Positions 1 through 7,951 of a stretch of 31,401 nucleotides of DNA are shown here, piece after piece. Position 1 is the first letter of the stretch, and each line of letters starts with the position of its first letter. Made by a program: the position numbers and the translations under genes. This DNA is from an uncultured Eubacteriales bacterium. Lineage in GTDB: Bacteria; Bacillota; Clostridia; Christensenellales; CAG-917. Location of the stretch: positions 1 to 31,401 of the forward strand of contig URIX01000016.1 in assembly GCA_900547975.1 (NCBI GenBank), in the 5' to 3' direction. The notes beneath the pieces are model-generated. The model did no database searches. It saw only the letters and a list, made by a program, of their open reading frames with translations, and was not told the origin of the DNA.

Positions 1-265
1 GTTGTTTAACGCGTCGCGCCCATACCGCCGTTCAAATATTCCGCTTGCGCACAAAGTGCGCACCCACCAAGCAGATAATTTGGTGAAACTGTGGCTTGAC
101 TCTTTATCCCTGTATGAACTGATAGTGCAAATTATCTGCGCGGTTAGCAGAGCAATAAATCTAGCGAGGCTTTCGTCAATACGCAAAATTGCGTGTTGCC
201 ATTGCCTCAGCGATGATTTTTGCTATTTAAGGCTTCGCCTTCCTCAATTATTAATTATTAATTAA
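1..265. repeat. Interspersed repeat, copy A (cut by window start)
   Basis: The first 33 bases are identical to 9294-9326. The final part (227-244, around the AAGGCTTCGCCTT hairpin, followed by an ATTAATTATTAATT tract) matches 573-590 of the 9 kb block (9573-9590). The middle differs. It contains a perfect 12-bp inverted repeat (71-82 with 128-139, 45-nt loop), a TGCGCAC/GTGCGCA hairpin near 53-69, and an ACGCAA/TTGCGT palindrome near 180. An 87-codon open frame here has no recognisable product and is not called as a gene. Confidence 0.75.
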
Positions 266-297
266 CAAAACGTATCCCCCTATTTTTCCCGAAATCT

Positions 298-339
298 TAT
301 AAAAAACCTCGCGATAAATTTTGCGAGGGTTTTTTATAA
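298..339 (-). terminator. Terminator of the psuK-psuG operon
   Basis: A long stem (about 298-312 with 323-339, one bulged G) with a CCTCGC/GCGAGG core is flanked by A and T runs. It lies just past the psuG stop codon. The symmetric A/T runs mean it could also stop transcription arriving from the repeat side. Confidence 0.8.
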
Positions 340-382
340 TTATATATAATTATAATTCGTTTGTTTTACACTCAGCGCAAAG

Positions 383-1315
383 TTATGCGTTCACTTTGAG
401 AGAAGCAAGCGAAGAAGCGATTTTCGAGGCGAGACGAGCGTTGTTGTATACGAGTTGAATGTTTGCTTCAAGACTCTTGCCTGCCGTGAGTTTTTGGATT
501 TTATCGAGCAAATACGGCGTGGTTTGTTTACCGTGTATGCCGAGTTTTTCACACTCTTCGAGGGCTTGCGCGATGTTTTGGTTGATGTAGTCTGCGTCCA
601 TAGCGTATTCGTCGGGAATGGGATTCGTTACAAGCATACCGCCGTTGAGTCCGACTTGATTTTTTGCAAAGTACGCCGCCGCGATTTCTTGGGGCGTGTC
701 GATGCGATAGTCAACCTTGAATCCGCTTTTTTGCGTGTAAAACGCAGGCATATCTTCAGTCTTGTAACCGACGACTGGAACACCTCTCGTTTCGAGACAT
801 TCGAGGGTCAAACCGATGTCGAGAATGGATTTTGCGCCGGCGCAGACGACCATAACGCTGGTCTGTTGAAGTTCGTCAAGGTCTGCCGAGATGTCCATAG
901 TGGTTTCCGCTTTTCTATGCGCGCCGCCGATACCGCCCGTTGCGAACACGTCGATTCCCGCAAGGTGAGCAATGTACATCGTTGCCGCAACCGTAGTTGC
1001 GCCGTCCTGTCCTTTTGCCACGATAAACGGAATGTCGCGCCTCGAAACTTTTGGCACGTTAAGTCCGCCCTTCCCCAGTCTTTCGATTTCCTCTTTTGAG
1101 CAACCGACGGTGAGTTTGCCGCCGATTATTGCGATGGTTGCAGGGATTGCGCCGTTTTCGCGCACGATTTGTTCAACACTCAAAGCCGTTTCCACGTTCT
1201 TTGGATAAGGCATACCGTGAGATATAATCGTGGATTCGAGCGCAACGACGGGTTTGTTGTTTGCAAGCGCGTTTTTGACTTCTTCCGAAACGTTAAGATA
1301 GTTGTTGATTTGCAT
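383..1315 (-). CDS. psuG: Pseudouridine-5'-phosphate glycosidase
   Basis: PsuG cleaves pseudouridine 5'-phosphate reversibly to uracil and ribose 5-phosphate in the cytoplasm, which lets the cell salvage modified RNA bases. The 310-residue protein has the family length and its signatures: the N-terminal ALESTIISHGMPYP segment with E27, the glycine-rich ATGGIGGAHR loop, and CAGAKSILDIG, whose K162 corresponds to the lysine that forms the Schiff base with ribose in the E. coli enzyme. The ATG is preceded by AGAGGAATAAAT, a good ribosome binding site. psuK lies 120 bp upstream on the same strand and supplies the substrate by phosphorylating pseudouridine. A terminator follows at 298-339. Confidence 0.95.
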   Translation of the reverse strand: MQINNYLNVSEEVKNALANNKPVVALESTIISHGMPYPKNVETALSVEQIVRENGAIPATIAIIGGKLTVGCSKEEIERLGKGGLNVPKVSRRDIPFIVAKGQDGATTVAATMYIAHLAGIDVFATGGIGGAHRKAETTMDISADLDELQQTSVMVVCAGAKSILDIGLTLECLETRGVPVVGYKTEDMPAFYTQKSGFKVDYRIDTPQEIAAAYFAKNQVGLNGGMLVTNPIPDEYAMDADYINQNIAQALEECEKLGIHGKQTTPYLLDKIQKLTAGKSLEANIQLVYNNARLASKIASSLASLKVNA

Positions 1316-1435
1316 ATTTATTCCTCTGAAATTTTATTTTTCGTCGTTATTTTTAAGTTATTTTTTGCGTTATTTTGTTTCTGTTTTTCCGCAAAAAAAC
1401 GCCGTTTTTTATTGATTTTTACTGTAAAAAATCGC

Positions 1436-2359
1436 TTATTTTACACCGTTTTTATTGACGATTTCAAACGCTTTTTCCGCCGACAGTTCCTTACATACGG
1501 TGTCTATCGAAGATACCGTGATTGTAGCGCACGCCGCCGCAAACGCCGCGCTCGATTCTGCGGACATTCCTTTTGCGAAACCGTAAACAATGCCCGACAT
1601 AAAACTGTCCCCTGCGCCCGTCGTGTTCTTTACGTCGGTCTTGTAGAACGGAACGTGTGTAAAGTTGCCGTTATTATAACAATACGACCCCTTTTCGCCA
1701 CAACTTACGAAAATCGTGTCAATATTTCTTTGCGCTATGACTTTGCAAGCGGCAAGAGCGGACTTTTCGTCTTTGACTTCTATGCCCGACAGAATTTCCG
1801 CTTCGTACTCGTTGGGTTTTATACAATGCAGATTTTTGATTTTGTCGTTTGCGATGACCGTCTTTTTTGCAGAAACAGTGTCGAGAAAAATCGGCACATT
1901 GACGTTATCTATCAAAAAGTCGAGGCAGTTGGGAATATTCGTGTCCGTGACGACGCATTGCGCGCCGTTGATGACGTCGAGATTTTTTGCAAGAAATTCG
2001 GGCGTGAGTTTGTCGAGAATACCCATCGAAGCAACGCCAACGAACATATCGTTGTCGACGTCGTTGACGGAAACGTAACACGACGACGGCTCGTCCACTA
2101 CGAGGCTGTGCGAAAGGTCAATTCCTACAGAGAGCGCGTTCTGCTCTATCATATGGGCGTTGAAATCCGTGCCTAAAACGGTGATTAGCACGACATTCAA
2201 GCCAAGCCTTGCGAGGTTTTCTGCAATATTGCGAGAAACACCACCGCACGATAGCGATGTTACGCCGGGGTTGCTGTCTTTGGTTTTGATTTTCGTGAAT
2301 GTGGTGCAGGTTATATCGACGTTAGAGCCGCCTATAACGCAAACGTATGGCTTTTTCAT
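1436..2359 (-). CDS. psuK: PfkB-family kinase, probable pseudouridine kinase
   Basis: This is a 307-residue ribokinase-like (PfkB) sugar kinase. The N-terminal GGSNVD strand, the GGVSRNIAENLARLG substrate-side motif and the C-terminal NTTGAGDSFMSG motif, whose Asp is the catalytic base, are all present. PfkB kinases vary in substrate. Its position directly upstream of psuG and in the same direction makes pseudouridine the likely substrate, giving pseudouridine 5'-phosphate for PsuG. No clear Shine-Dalgarno precedes the ATG. Instead a -10 hexamer ends only 6 nt before it, suggesting a leaderless mRNA. No dedicated pseudouridine transporter is visible nearby. Confidence 0.9.
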   Translation of the reverse strand: MKKPYVCVIGGSNVDITCTTFTKIKTKDSNPGVTSLSCGGVSRNIAENLARLGLNVVLITVLGTDFNAHMIEQNALSVGIDLSHSLVVDEPSSCYVSVNDVDNDMFVGVASMGILDKLTPEFLAKNLDVINGAQCVVTDTNIPNCLDFLIDNVNVPIFLDTVSAKKTVIANDKIKNLHCIKPNEYEAEILSGIEVKDEKSALAACKVIAQRNIDTIFVSCGEKGSYCYNNGNFTHVPFYKTDVKNTTGAGDSFMSGIVYGFAKGMSAESSAAFAAACATITVSSIDTVCKELSAEKAFEIVNKNGVK

Positions 2360-2365
2360 ACTTCT

Positions 2366-2394
2366 ATTTTATTGCCGCAAATGTGCAAAGTCAA
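2366..2394 (-). promoter_or_regulatory. Promoter of psuK, leaderless type
   Basis: On the minus strand, TTGACT (2394-2389), a 17-nt spacer and TAAAAT (2371-2366) are followed after 6 nt by the psuK ATG. A start site at the usual distance would fall on or next to the start codon. Confidence 0.7.
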
Positions 2395-2482
2395 TCCGCA
2401 AATTTTAATTATATATATAATTAAACGACTTTTAATCTTGTTTGCCTTGATAACTTCCTTTTGTTTGACAAAACGATTGTAA

Positions 2483-2511
2483 TTGAAAATATCGCGCGCG
2501 TATGATATACT
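2483..2511 (+). promoter_or_regulatory. Promoter of the SuFu-domain gene
   Basis: TTGAAA (2483-2488), a 17-nt spacer and TATACT (2506-2511) lie 17 nt before the ATG at 2529. AAGGCGAG precedes the ATG as a ribosome binding site, so the leader would be only about 10 nt. The same two hexamers and spacer recur in front of recF. Confidence 0.6.
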
Positions 2512-2528
2512 TTTTTTGAAAAGGCGAG

Positions 2529-3194
2529 ATGAAAATGAAAAGCAAAAAACATCAGAAATTATACGAACACTACGTTGACGTTATGGGCAAAGAACCGATT
2601 TTCAGTCTGCAACTGAAAAAGGACGTTTTGTCCGACGTTGCCGAGCAAATGAAACCCGTCACGACTTACGTTTTCGAGCCGACGGACGAGTTGCCGTTCT
2701 GGAAACTTTGCACGATAGGCGCAAGCGATTACGTTATGCCCGAGCGCGAAATAGGCTGGGGCAGAAAAGCAAATCGCCGCAACGAATACGTGATGTTCAT
2801 ATCCCCCGAAGTCGAGGTTTCCGACCCGACGGGCAACGAAAACGCGGATACGGGTTGGCTTTTTCTCAACTCTCTGCTTTGGGCAACCGCCGAGTATGCG
2901 TTTAATGAAAAGGACAATGTAACCGTTTCGGATACGATAGATATGGGACTCGACGGCAAATATCGCGGCGTCGTGCTACTACTGCCGGAAGTGTTCAAAA
3001 CCCCGCGTATTGTGAAGTGCTATATAAGCAAAAATCAGTATATTTCGATATTTCAGGTTATGCCCGTTACGAAAGAGCAACTTGCAAAGAAAATCAAAAA
3101 AGGCACGAACGGCATTTATTGGCTTATGGAACAGTTTTACACGCACGACGACGATTACAAACTTATATCGTCCAAACCGTTTGCAACGTTGTAA
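2529..3194 (+). CDS. Suppressor-of-fused (SuFu) domain protein
   Basis: This soluble 221-residue protein has no signal peptide or membrane segment. It resembles bacterial SuFu-domain proteins: an FWKLCTIGASDYVMP segment near residues 57-71, a central NEYVMFISPEVEV strand, and a C-terminal ISIFQVMPVTKEQL segment near 176-189, which is typical of the family. In bacteria, SuFu domains occur among immunity proteins of polymorphic toxin systems and as stand-alone proteins of unknown role, so no specific function is assigned. Base composition matches the chromosome. The next gene starts 16 bp downstream in the same direction, which suggests co-transcription. Confidence 0.7.
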   Translation: MKMKSKKHQKLYEHYVDVMGKEPIFSLQLKKDVLSDVAEQMKPVTTYVFEPTDELPFWKLCTIGASDYVMPEREIGWGRKANRRNEYVMFISPEVEVSDPTGNENADTGWLFLNSLLWATAEYAFNEKDNVTVSDTIDMGLDGKYRGVVLLLPEVFKTPRIVKCYISKNQYISIFQVMPVTKEQLAKKIKKGTNGIYWLMEQFYTHDDDYKLISSKPFATL

Positions 3195-3210
3195 TAATGG
3201 GAGATGTAAA

Positions 3211-4761
3211 ATGAGGTTTAACTTGTTAAAGCGAGAAACAGAGCATATAGGAAAAATTACTACTACAAAGAAACGTGTTGTAGTAATATCGTTAGTTGTT
3301 GTTTTGCTTATTCTGTCTGCTACAATGTTAGCTTGTTGTACAAAAAAGCACTATGATCCCAAATATTTGACGGATAGTTGTGAATTGAAGGTTAAAGACT
3401 TAAACACTTCAAATGAATTTGATTTTGATAAAGTATATAGTAAAGAGAGCGTTGAAATTTATCTTGGTTCAGACATTAAAGACGATAAAACAATAGACTT
3501 TTTAATAGAAAACTCGATTGGCGCATATTCTTTGATAAAAAGTAACACCTTGCTAAAAACAGATTTTACCGTTATAATAAGCGATAATTTTGTTTCTAAT
3601 TGTGGGATTAACGAAACGTTAGGCTTGTGCATTTCATTACCGTCAAAAACATCTTATGAAGAAATTGTAAGTTGGTTTTTATATTCGCAAAATATAGAAA
3701 GCGATTTACCGTTTGGTGTTTATGCGGGTATTTCCGCATTGCTGACAAATTCGCCTCTTTGCGAAAAATTTCCTTTATCCGTTATCAATAAAAACTCTAT
3801 ATACTCCGACTTACAATTTCCGTTGTATGAAATCGACAATCTTGCAGATGACGAACGAAAAATCGCATTCAGTTTTGCTAAACGCCTTATAGAAGATTTG
3901 TTATCCGATAATAAAACGTATATCGACATTCTTTCTATGAGTAAAGACGATTTGAGTTCATTTTTATCTGAGAAATACGGCGTCTGTTTACCCGAATATT
4001 CGTTTGAGCCATATTCAAAAGAATACGAATATAAAGTTAAACAAGGCTGTTTCACCTATTATATCAACAGAGAATATAACGATATAATATTGCCTGCCGA
4101 TGTTTTTTCTACAAAATACAGTGTTTTAACCGATTGGTTAAAAGATAATACTAAAACTACAAAAGAAAGCGACGAAGTGTTCAACATAAGCAATATGTAT
4201 GACATTAACGTCTATTTGGACGATGGTCTAAAATCTACAGGTATTACGGGGTATGCGTATAGCGATTACATCAATATGTATTCTGTCGGTTCTTTTTCGC
4301 ACGAATATATTCATCATATATTGTTTTATCTTGGGAAAAGCGGTTATGCGCGTGAAGTGATACCCGAAATGCACGCAAGCACATCAAAGTATGCTATGGC
4401 AATGTGGTATTATCTGTTTACGGGGCAAGCAAAGAATTTTCCTTATAACAAAGAAGTAAAAGAAAAAGAAACATATTTGCAAACTTTGACATTGTATAAA
4501 AAATACAAAGTCAAAACACCGACGGTTGATGATTTTGATTTTTGGTTATTTGCCGATTGTTTTTCGGCAATTTATACCGAAAAAGGAACGACTTTTATAC
4601 ACCGTGTGCAAACTGATAGTTTGGCATATTATATCGCAAGAGTTTATGGCACTAATTATGTTTGGCAGATCAATATGAATACTCAAATTGTAATAGAGGG
4701 TAAACCGTATTTAGATGTTGTCGATGAGTGGTATAATTACATAAAATCGCTAAATCATTAA
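3211..4761 (+). CDS. Membrane-anchored putative zinc metallopeptidase
   Basis: I do not recognise a named family. The ATG at 3211 is chosen over an upstream in-frame start because GGGAG precedes it and the upstream part overlaps the SuFu gene. The 516-residue protein begins with a basic stretch and one hydrophobic segment (about residues 24-44, ending MLACC), so it is a lipoprotein or N-terminally anchored and the rest is probably outside the membrane. HEYIH at 364-368, followed by E386 in VIPEMH, fits a gluzincin zinc site (HExxH with a downstream Glu). The gene is visibly richer in A and T, with matching codon use, than its neighbours, which suggests it was acquired horizontally. The HExxH could be coincidental, but the spacing and polar context argue for a real site. 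Confidence 0.65.
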   Translation: MRFNLLKRETEHIGKITTTKKRVVVISLVVVLLILSATMLACCTKKHYDPKYLTDSCELKVKDLNTSNEFDFDKVYSKESVEIYLGSDIKDDKTIDFLIENSIGAYSLIKSNTLLKTDFTVIISDNFVSNCGINETLGLCISLPSKTSYEEIVSWFLYSQNIESDLPFGVYAGISALLTNSPLCEKFPLSVINKNSIYSDLQFPLYEIDNLADDERKIAFSFAKRLIEDLLSDNKTYIDILSMSKDDLSSFLSEKYGVCLPEYSFEPYSKEYEYKVKQGCFTYYINREYNDIILPADVFSTKYSVLTDWLKDNTKTTKESDEVFNISNMYDINVYLDDGLKSTGITGYAYSDYINMYSVGSFSHEYIHHILFYLGKSGYAREVIPEMHASTSKYAMAMWYYLFTGQAKNFPYNKEVKEKETYLQTLTLYKKYKVKTPTVDDFDFWLFADCFSAIYTEKGTTFIHRVQTDSLAYYIARVYGTNYVWQINMNTQIVIEGKPYLDVVDEWYNYIKSLNH

Positions 4762-4781
4762 CTGATCAGTAAAAAGGTAAT

Positions 4782-6383
4782 ATGAACACTATAAACGATA
4801 AAATAAAAAAATACAAGCAACTCGCCGAGAAGAAACCCAAATATTACGTCTCTATCGGCGATTTATATTCCGATGACGGCGATTTCAAAACCGCAACGAC
4901 GTACTATCAAAAAGCCGTCGACAACGGCGTTTTGGCATATACTGTTCTTGGCGACACTTGGGGCTACCGCTCTCAATACAAAAAAGCGTTCGATGTTTAT
5001 ACGGAGGGTGCAAACAAAGGCGAAGCGGAGTGTTTTGCCCGTCTCGGATTTTGCTATGAAAACGGTTATGTAAAAATCGATATTCAAAAAGCAATCGAGT
5101 GTTACGCCAAAGCCTCCGATTTGGGTGTGGCGGCAGCGGCAAGATCTCTCGGCGAATTGTATTATTTCAATACTCCGATTGAAGATACCGAGATCGAAAA
5201 CGTTAAAAAAGCGTTGAAATATTACGAGCGTGCTTTTTACCTCGGAGATATAGAGGTTGCAAAAAAGATAGGCTTTATCTACTTAAACAATGAAGAACTG
5301 AAAGACGTTCCCAAAGCCATAGAGTGGTACGAAAAAGGATTGAGCCTCGGCGAATACTCGCTTAATTTCGATTTGGCTTACGTTTATCTCAATGACAGGT
5401 TTGTTCCGCACGACTACAAAAAAGGTTTGAAATATCTTTTGGACGGCGTAGAGCACAACGACCCCGAGAGTCTTTATATGTATGCGCGCGTTCGTGAAAC
5501 GGGTATGTATAAAGTCGAACCCGACAAAAAGGCATATATTTATTATCTCAAAAAAGCGGCGAGGCTCGGTCAGGACGACGCTTTGCTCGATTTGGGTTAC
5601 TACTATTACAACAAAGGCAATTTTGACGACGCGCTCGACTGTTTTGCGCAGTGCGATTTGGATTATGTCGGCGTTTATTGGTGTATGGCGACGATTTACG
5701 AAACCAAAAAAGCCGATTACAAAAACGCATTGTTCTATTATCGAATGGCGGCGGAAGAGGACTTCCCCGACGCAATCGAACGAATGGCGGAAGCGTATCT
5801 CGGCGACGAATTAGGGCTTGAAAAGGACGAGAAAACCGCCCTCAAACTGTTCAAGAAAGCCGCAAAACTCGGCAACGCCGCCGCTCAGTATAATCTCGGA
5901 ATGGCGTATGCGTGCGGATATTACGGCGTGACGCCCGACAAAGAAAAGGCAGTATTTTGGCTCAAAAAGAGCGCAAAAGGCGAAAATCCAATGGCGTGCC
6001 TGCAAATGGGACTTTACAACCTCTACACCATCAAAACGGACAAGGCGTGCAAGAAAGCGTTTGAGTATTTCCAAAACGCGTACTATCTCGGCGAGGAAGA
6101 AGCGGTGATAAATCTCGGACTTTGTTATCTGCAAGGAAAAGGTGTGGAAAAAAATTCGAAAGAAGCGGTAAAGTGCTTTGCGGAAGCGGCGAAAAGGACA
6201 AATTCGGGCGTTGCGTATTACAATCTCGGCTTGTGCTACGAAAACGGATTCGGCGTAAGAAAGGACTACAAAAAGGCAATCGAAGCGTACTGCAAAGCGG
6301 TTGAAAACGGCGAGAGCGCAGGACTTGTCGCAATCAAAAATCTTTATCTCAAGATGAACGGAACCACAGAGAAAAAGGACTGA
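4782..6383 (+). CDS. Sel1-repeat (TPR-like) protein
   Basis: Nearly all of the 533 residues are tandem Sel1-like repeats of about 36 residues, roughly thirteen of them, with the usual A...LG..Y..G......KA..WY.KA pattern. Examples are AAAQYNLGMAYACGYYG and AYYNLGLCYENGFGV. Such solenoids bind proteins. No enzymatic domain, signal peptide or membrane segment is seen, so a cytoplasmic adaptor role is likely. AAGGTAAT precedes the ATG. The gene starts 20 bp after the metallopeptidase, in the same direction, so the three genes may form one unit. Its composition is like that of the chromosome, unlike the middle gene. Confidence 0.85.
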   Translation: MNTINDKIKKYKQLAEKKPKYYVSIGDLYSDDGDFKTATTYYQKAVDNGVLAYTVLGDTWGYRSQYKKAFDVYTEGANKGEAECFARLGFCYENGYVKIDIQKAIECYAKASDLGVAAAARSLGELYYFNTPIEDTEIENVKKALKYYERAFYLGDIEVAKKIGFIYLNNEELKDVPKAIEWYEKGLSLGEYSLNFDLAYVYLNDRFVPHDYKKGLKYLLDGVEHNDPESLYMYARVRETGMYKVEPDKKAYIYYLKKAARLGQDDALLDLGYYYYNKGNFDDALDCFAQCDLDYVGVYWCMATIYETKKADYKNALFYYRMAAEEDFPDAIERMAEAYLGDELGLEKDEKTALKLFKKAAKLGNAAAQYNLGMAYACGYYGVTPDKEKAVFWLKKSAKGENPMACLQMGLYNLYTIKTDKACKKAFEYFQNAYYLGEEEAVINLGLCYLQGKGVEKNSKEAVKCFAEAAKRTNSGVAYYNLGLCYENGFGVRKDYKKAIEAYCKAVENGESAGLVAIKNLYLKMNGTTEKKD

Positions 6384-6406
6384 TAAACACAAATTTTATA
6401 ACGAAA

Positions 6407-6431
6407 AAAAGCGTGCTTTTCGCACGCTTTT
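6407..6431. terminator. Bidirectional terminator between the Sel1 gene and dnaA
   Basis: A perfect stem, AAAAGCGTGC (6407-6416) with GCACGCTTTT (6422-6431), with A run on one side and T run on the other, lies between two convergent genes and can serve both. Confidence 0.9.
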
Positions 6432-6472
6432 CGCTTTGTTTTTTATTGTTTTTTTACCGCTTTTTTGCTCGA

Positions 6473-7843
6473 TTATCTGTTGAGAATCATATTTTTGATG
6501 TCCGCAACCGTGACTTTGATACGGGGATTCGATTTGATTTCCTCGCTGACTTTGTCGCGAGCGTGGATAACCGTCGTATGATCCCTGCCCCCGAACATCT
6601 CGCCGATTTGCACGAGCGGCATAGGCAAAAGTTCGGTGATAAGATAGATTGCAATCATTCTCGGTTCGACGATGTTTTTGGTTTTCTTCTTGGATATAAT
6701 GTCCGCAGACGAGATTTTGAAGTATTTGCAAACCGCGTCCACGATTCCGCTTGCGTCGATGGTGTCGTTCTTTTCCTCGATAAAGCCGCCGATAGCCTCT
6801 TTTGCAACGTCTATAGTGCAAACCGAACTGTTTGTGAGAGAACTGTAAAAAATAACGCGGTTGAGCAAGCCTTCCATCTCTCTGATGTTGGACGGCGCGA
6901 TTTCGGCAATGAACTCGGCAACGTCGTCTTTAAGCACGAATTTGGATTGAGCGGCTTTGTTTTTGAGGATTGCAACTCTCGTTTCGGTGTCGGGAACTTG
7001 AATATCTACGGTAAGTCCGCAACCGAAGCGCGTGCGCAGTCTGTCCGAGAGCGTCGTAAGGTCTTTCGGCGCGCGGTCGGACGTCAAAATAATCTGCTTG
7101 TTGTCTTGATAAAGGTCGTTGAAAATGTGAAAAAACGCCTCTTGCGTCGCTTCCTTGCCTATCAAAAACTGAACGTCGTCCACCATAAGCACGTCGCAAG
7201 AGCGGTATTTTTCTCTGAACTTGTTGTTTTCCTCGTTGGACTTGTTGCGTATAACGTTGATAAGTTCGCTCACGAGTGCTTCCGCGCTGACGTAAAGAAC
7301 GTTTACGTTCTTTTTGTACTTGAAAAGATAGTTGCCTATCGCATGCAAAAGGTGAGTTTTGCCAAGACCTACGCCCGAGTAGATAAACAACGGATTGAAA
7401 GTCGTGCCGGGGTTTTCGGCTATGGTTTTGCAAGCGGCGAGCGCGTACGAGTTGGATTTTCCCTCGACAAAGTTTTCAAAAGTGTACTTCTCTTGGAACG
7501 GGCATTTCTTTTTGCCCTTTTCTTCGGGGGTAAAGTTGGTGACAAAGCCTTGATCTTCGATAAAGACCGTCTGTTTGTTCAGATATTCCGCTTTTTTGTC
7601 GGGGGTGATTATAATAACGTCGGTGATTTGAGGATTGTGAGAAGACACAACCTCTTTGATTGCGTCGCGATATCTCGAATCTATGGTCTTTTTTGCGTTT
7701 GCGGAAATGGTCGCAAGCACGATTGCGTTGTCTACAAAGCACACCGGCTCTAATTTGTCAATCCACACCTCGAAACTTATCGCTTGTATTGAAATTGACA
7801 AATCGTTTTTTGCGTCTTCCCAAAATTCTTCTATATTAATCAT
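6473..7843 (-). CDS. dnaA: Chromosomal replication initiator DnaA
   Basis: DnaA binds DnaA boxes in oriC, opens the duplex and recruits the helicase. The start at 7843 gives 456 residues beginning MINIEEFWEDAKNDL, which aligns with the start of Bacillus DnaA. An upstream in-frame TTG at 7882 would include promoter sequence and was rejected. Domain I is about 1-75, the linker about 76-120, the AAA+ domain follows with Walker A GVGLGKTH (157-164) and Walker B VLMVDDVQF, and the C-terminal DNA-binding domain carries GGRDHTTVIHARDKV. All are intact. No Shine-Dalgarno precedes the ATG, and the -10 box is 7 nt away. Unusually, dnaN does not follow; recF is divergent instead. Confidence 0.98.
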   Translation of the reverse strand: MINIEEFWEDAKNDLSISIQAISFEVWIDKLEPVCFVDNAIVLATISANAKKTIDSRYRDAIKEVVSSHNPQITDVIIITPDKKAEYLNKQTVFIEDQGFVTNFTPEEKGKKKCPFQEKYTFENFVEGKSNSYALAACKTIAENPGTTFNPLFIYSGVGLGKTHLLHAIGNYLFKYKKNVNVLYVSAEALVSELINVIRNKSNEENNKFREKYRSCDVLMVDDVQFLIGKEATQEAFFHIFNDLYQDNKQIILTSDRAPKDLTTLSDRLRTRFGCGLTVDIQVPDTETRVAILKNKAAQSKFVLKDDVAEFIAEIAPSNIREMEGLLNRVIFYSSLTNSSVCTIDVAKEAIGGFIEEKNDTIDASGIVDAVCKYFKISSADIISKKKTKNIVEPRMIAIYLITELLPMPLVQIGEMFGGRDHTTVIHARDKVSEEIKSNPRIKVTVADIKNMILNR

Positions 7844-7850
7844 AAAAACG

Positions 7851-7878
7851 ATTATACCAAAATCGACAACTTTTTCAA
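7851..7878 (-). promoter_or_regulatory. Promoter of dnaA, leaderless type
   Basis: On the minus strand, TTGAAA (7878-7873), a 16-nt spacer and TATAAT (7856-7851) precede the ATG by 7 nt. There is no ribosome binding site. No DnaA box was found in this intergenic stretch, so autoregulation by DnaA is not evident. Confidence 0.75.
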
Positions 7879-7914
7879 GCAAAAAATCCGAAAAGAAAAC
7901 TTAAACACAAGATG

Positions 7915-7943
7915 TTGAAAAAAAATTACGCTCGGGTTATACT
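7915..7943 (+). promoter_or_regulatory. Promoter of recF, leaderless type
   Basis: TTGAAA (7915-7920), a 17-nt spacer and TATACT (7938-7943) are followed after 8 nt by the recF ATG, with no ribosome binding site. It is back to back with the dnaA promoter. Confidence 0.7.
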
Positions 7944-7951
7944 TGTTGTGT

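Noticed and set aside
7844..7951. dnaA-recF intergenic region as oriC
   Set aside because: Only 108 bp, occupied by two promoters, and no DnaA-box-like 9-mer was found.
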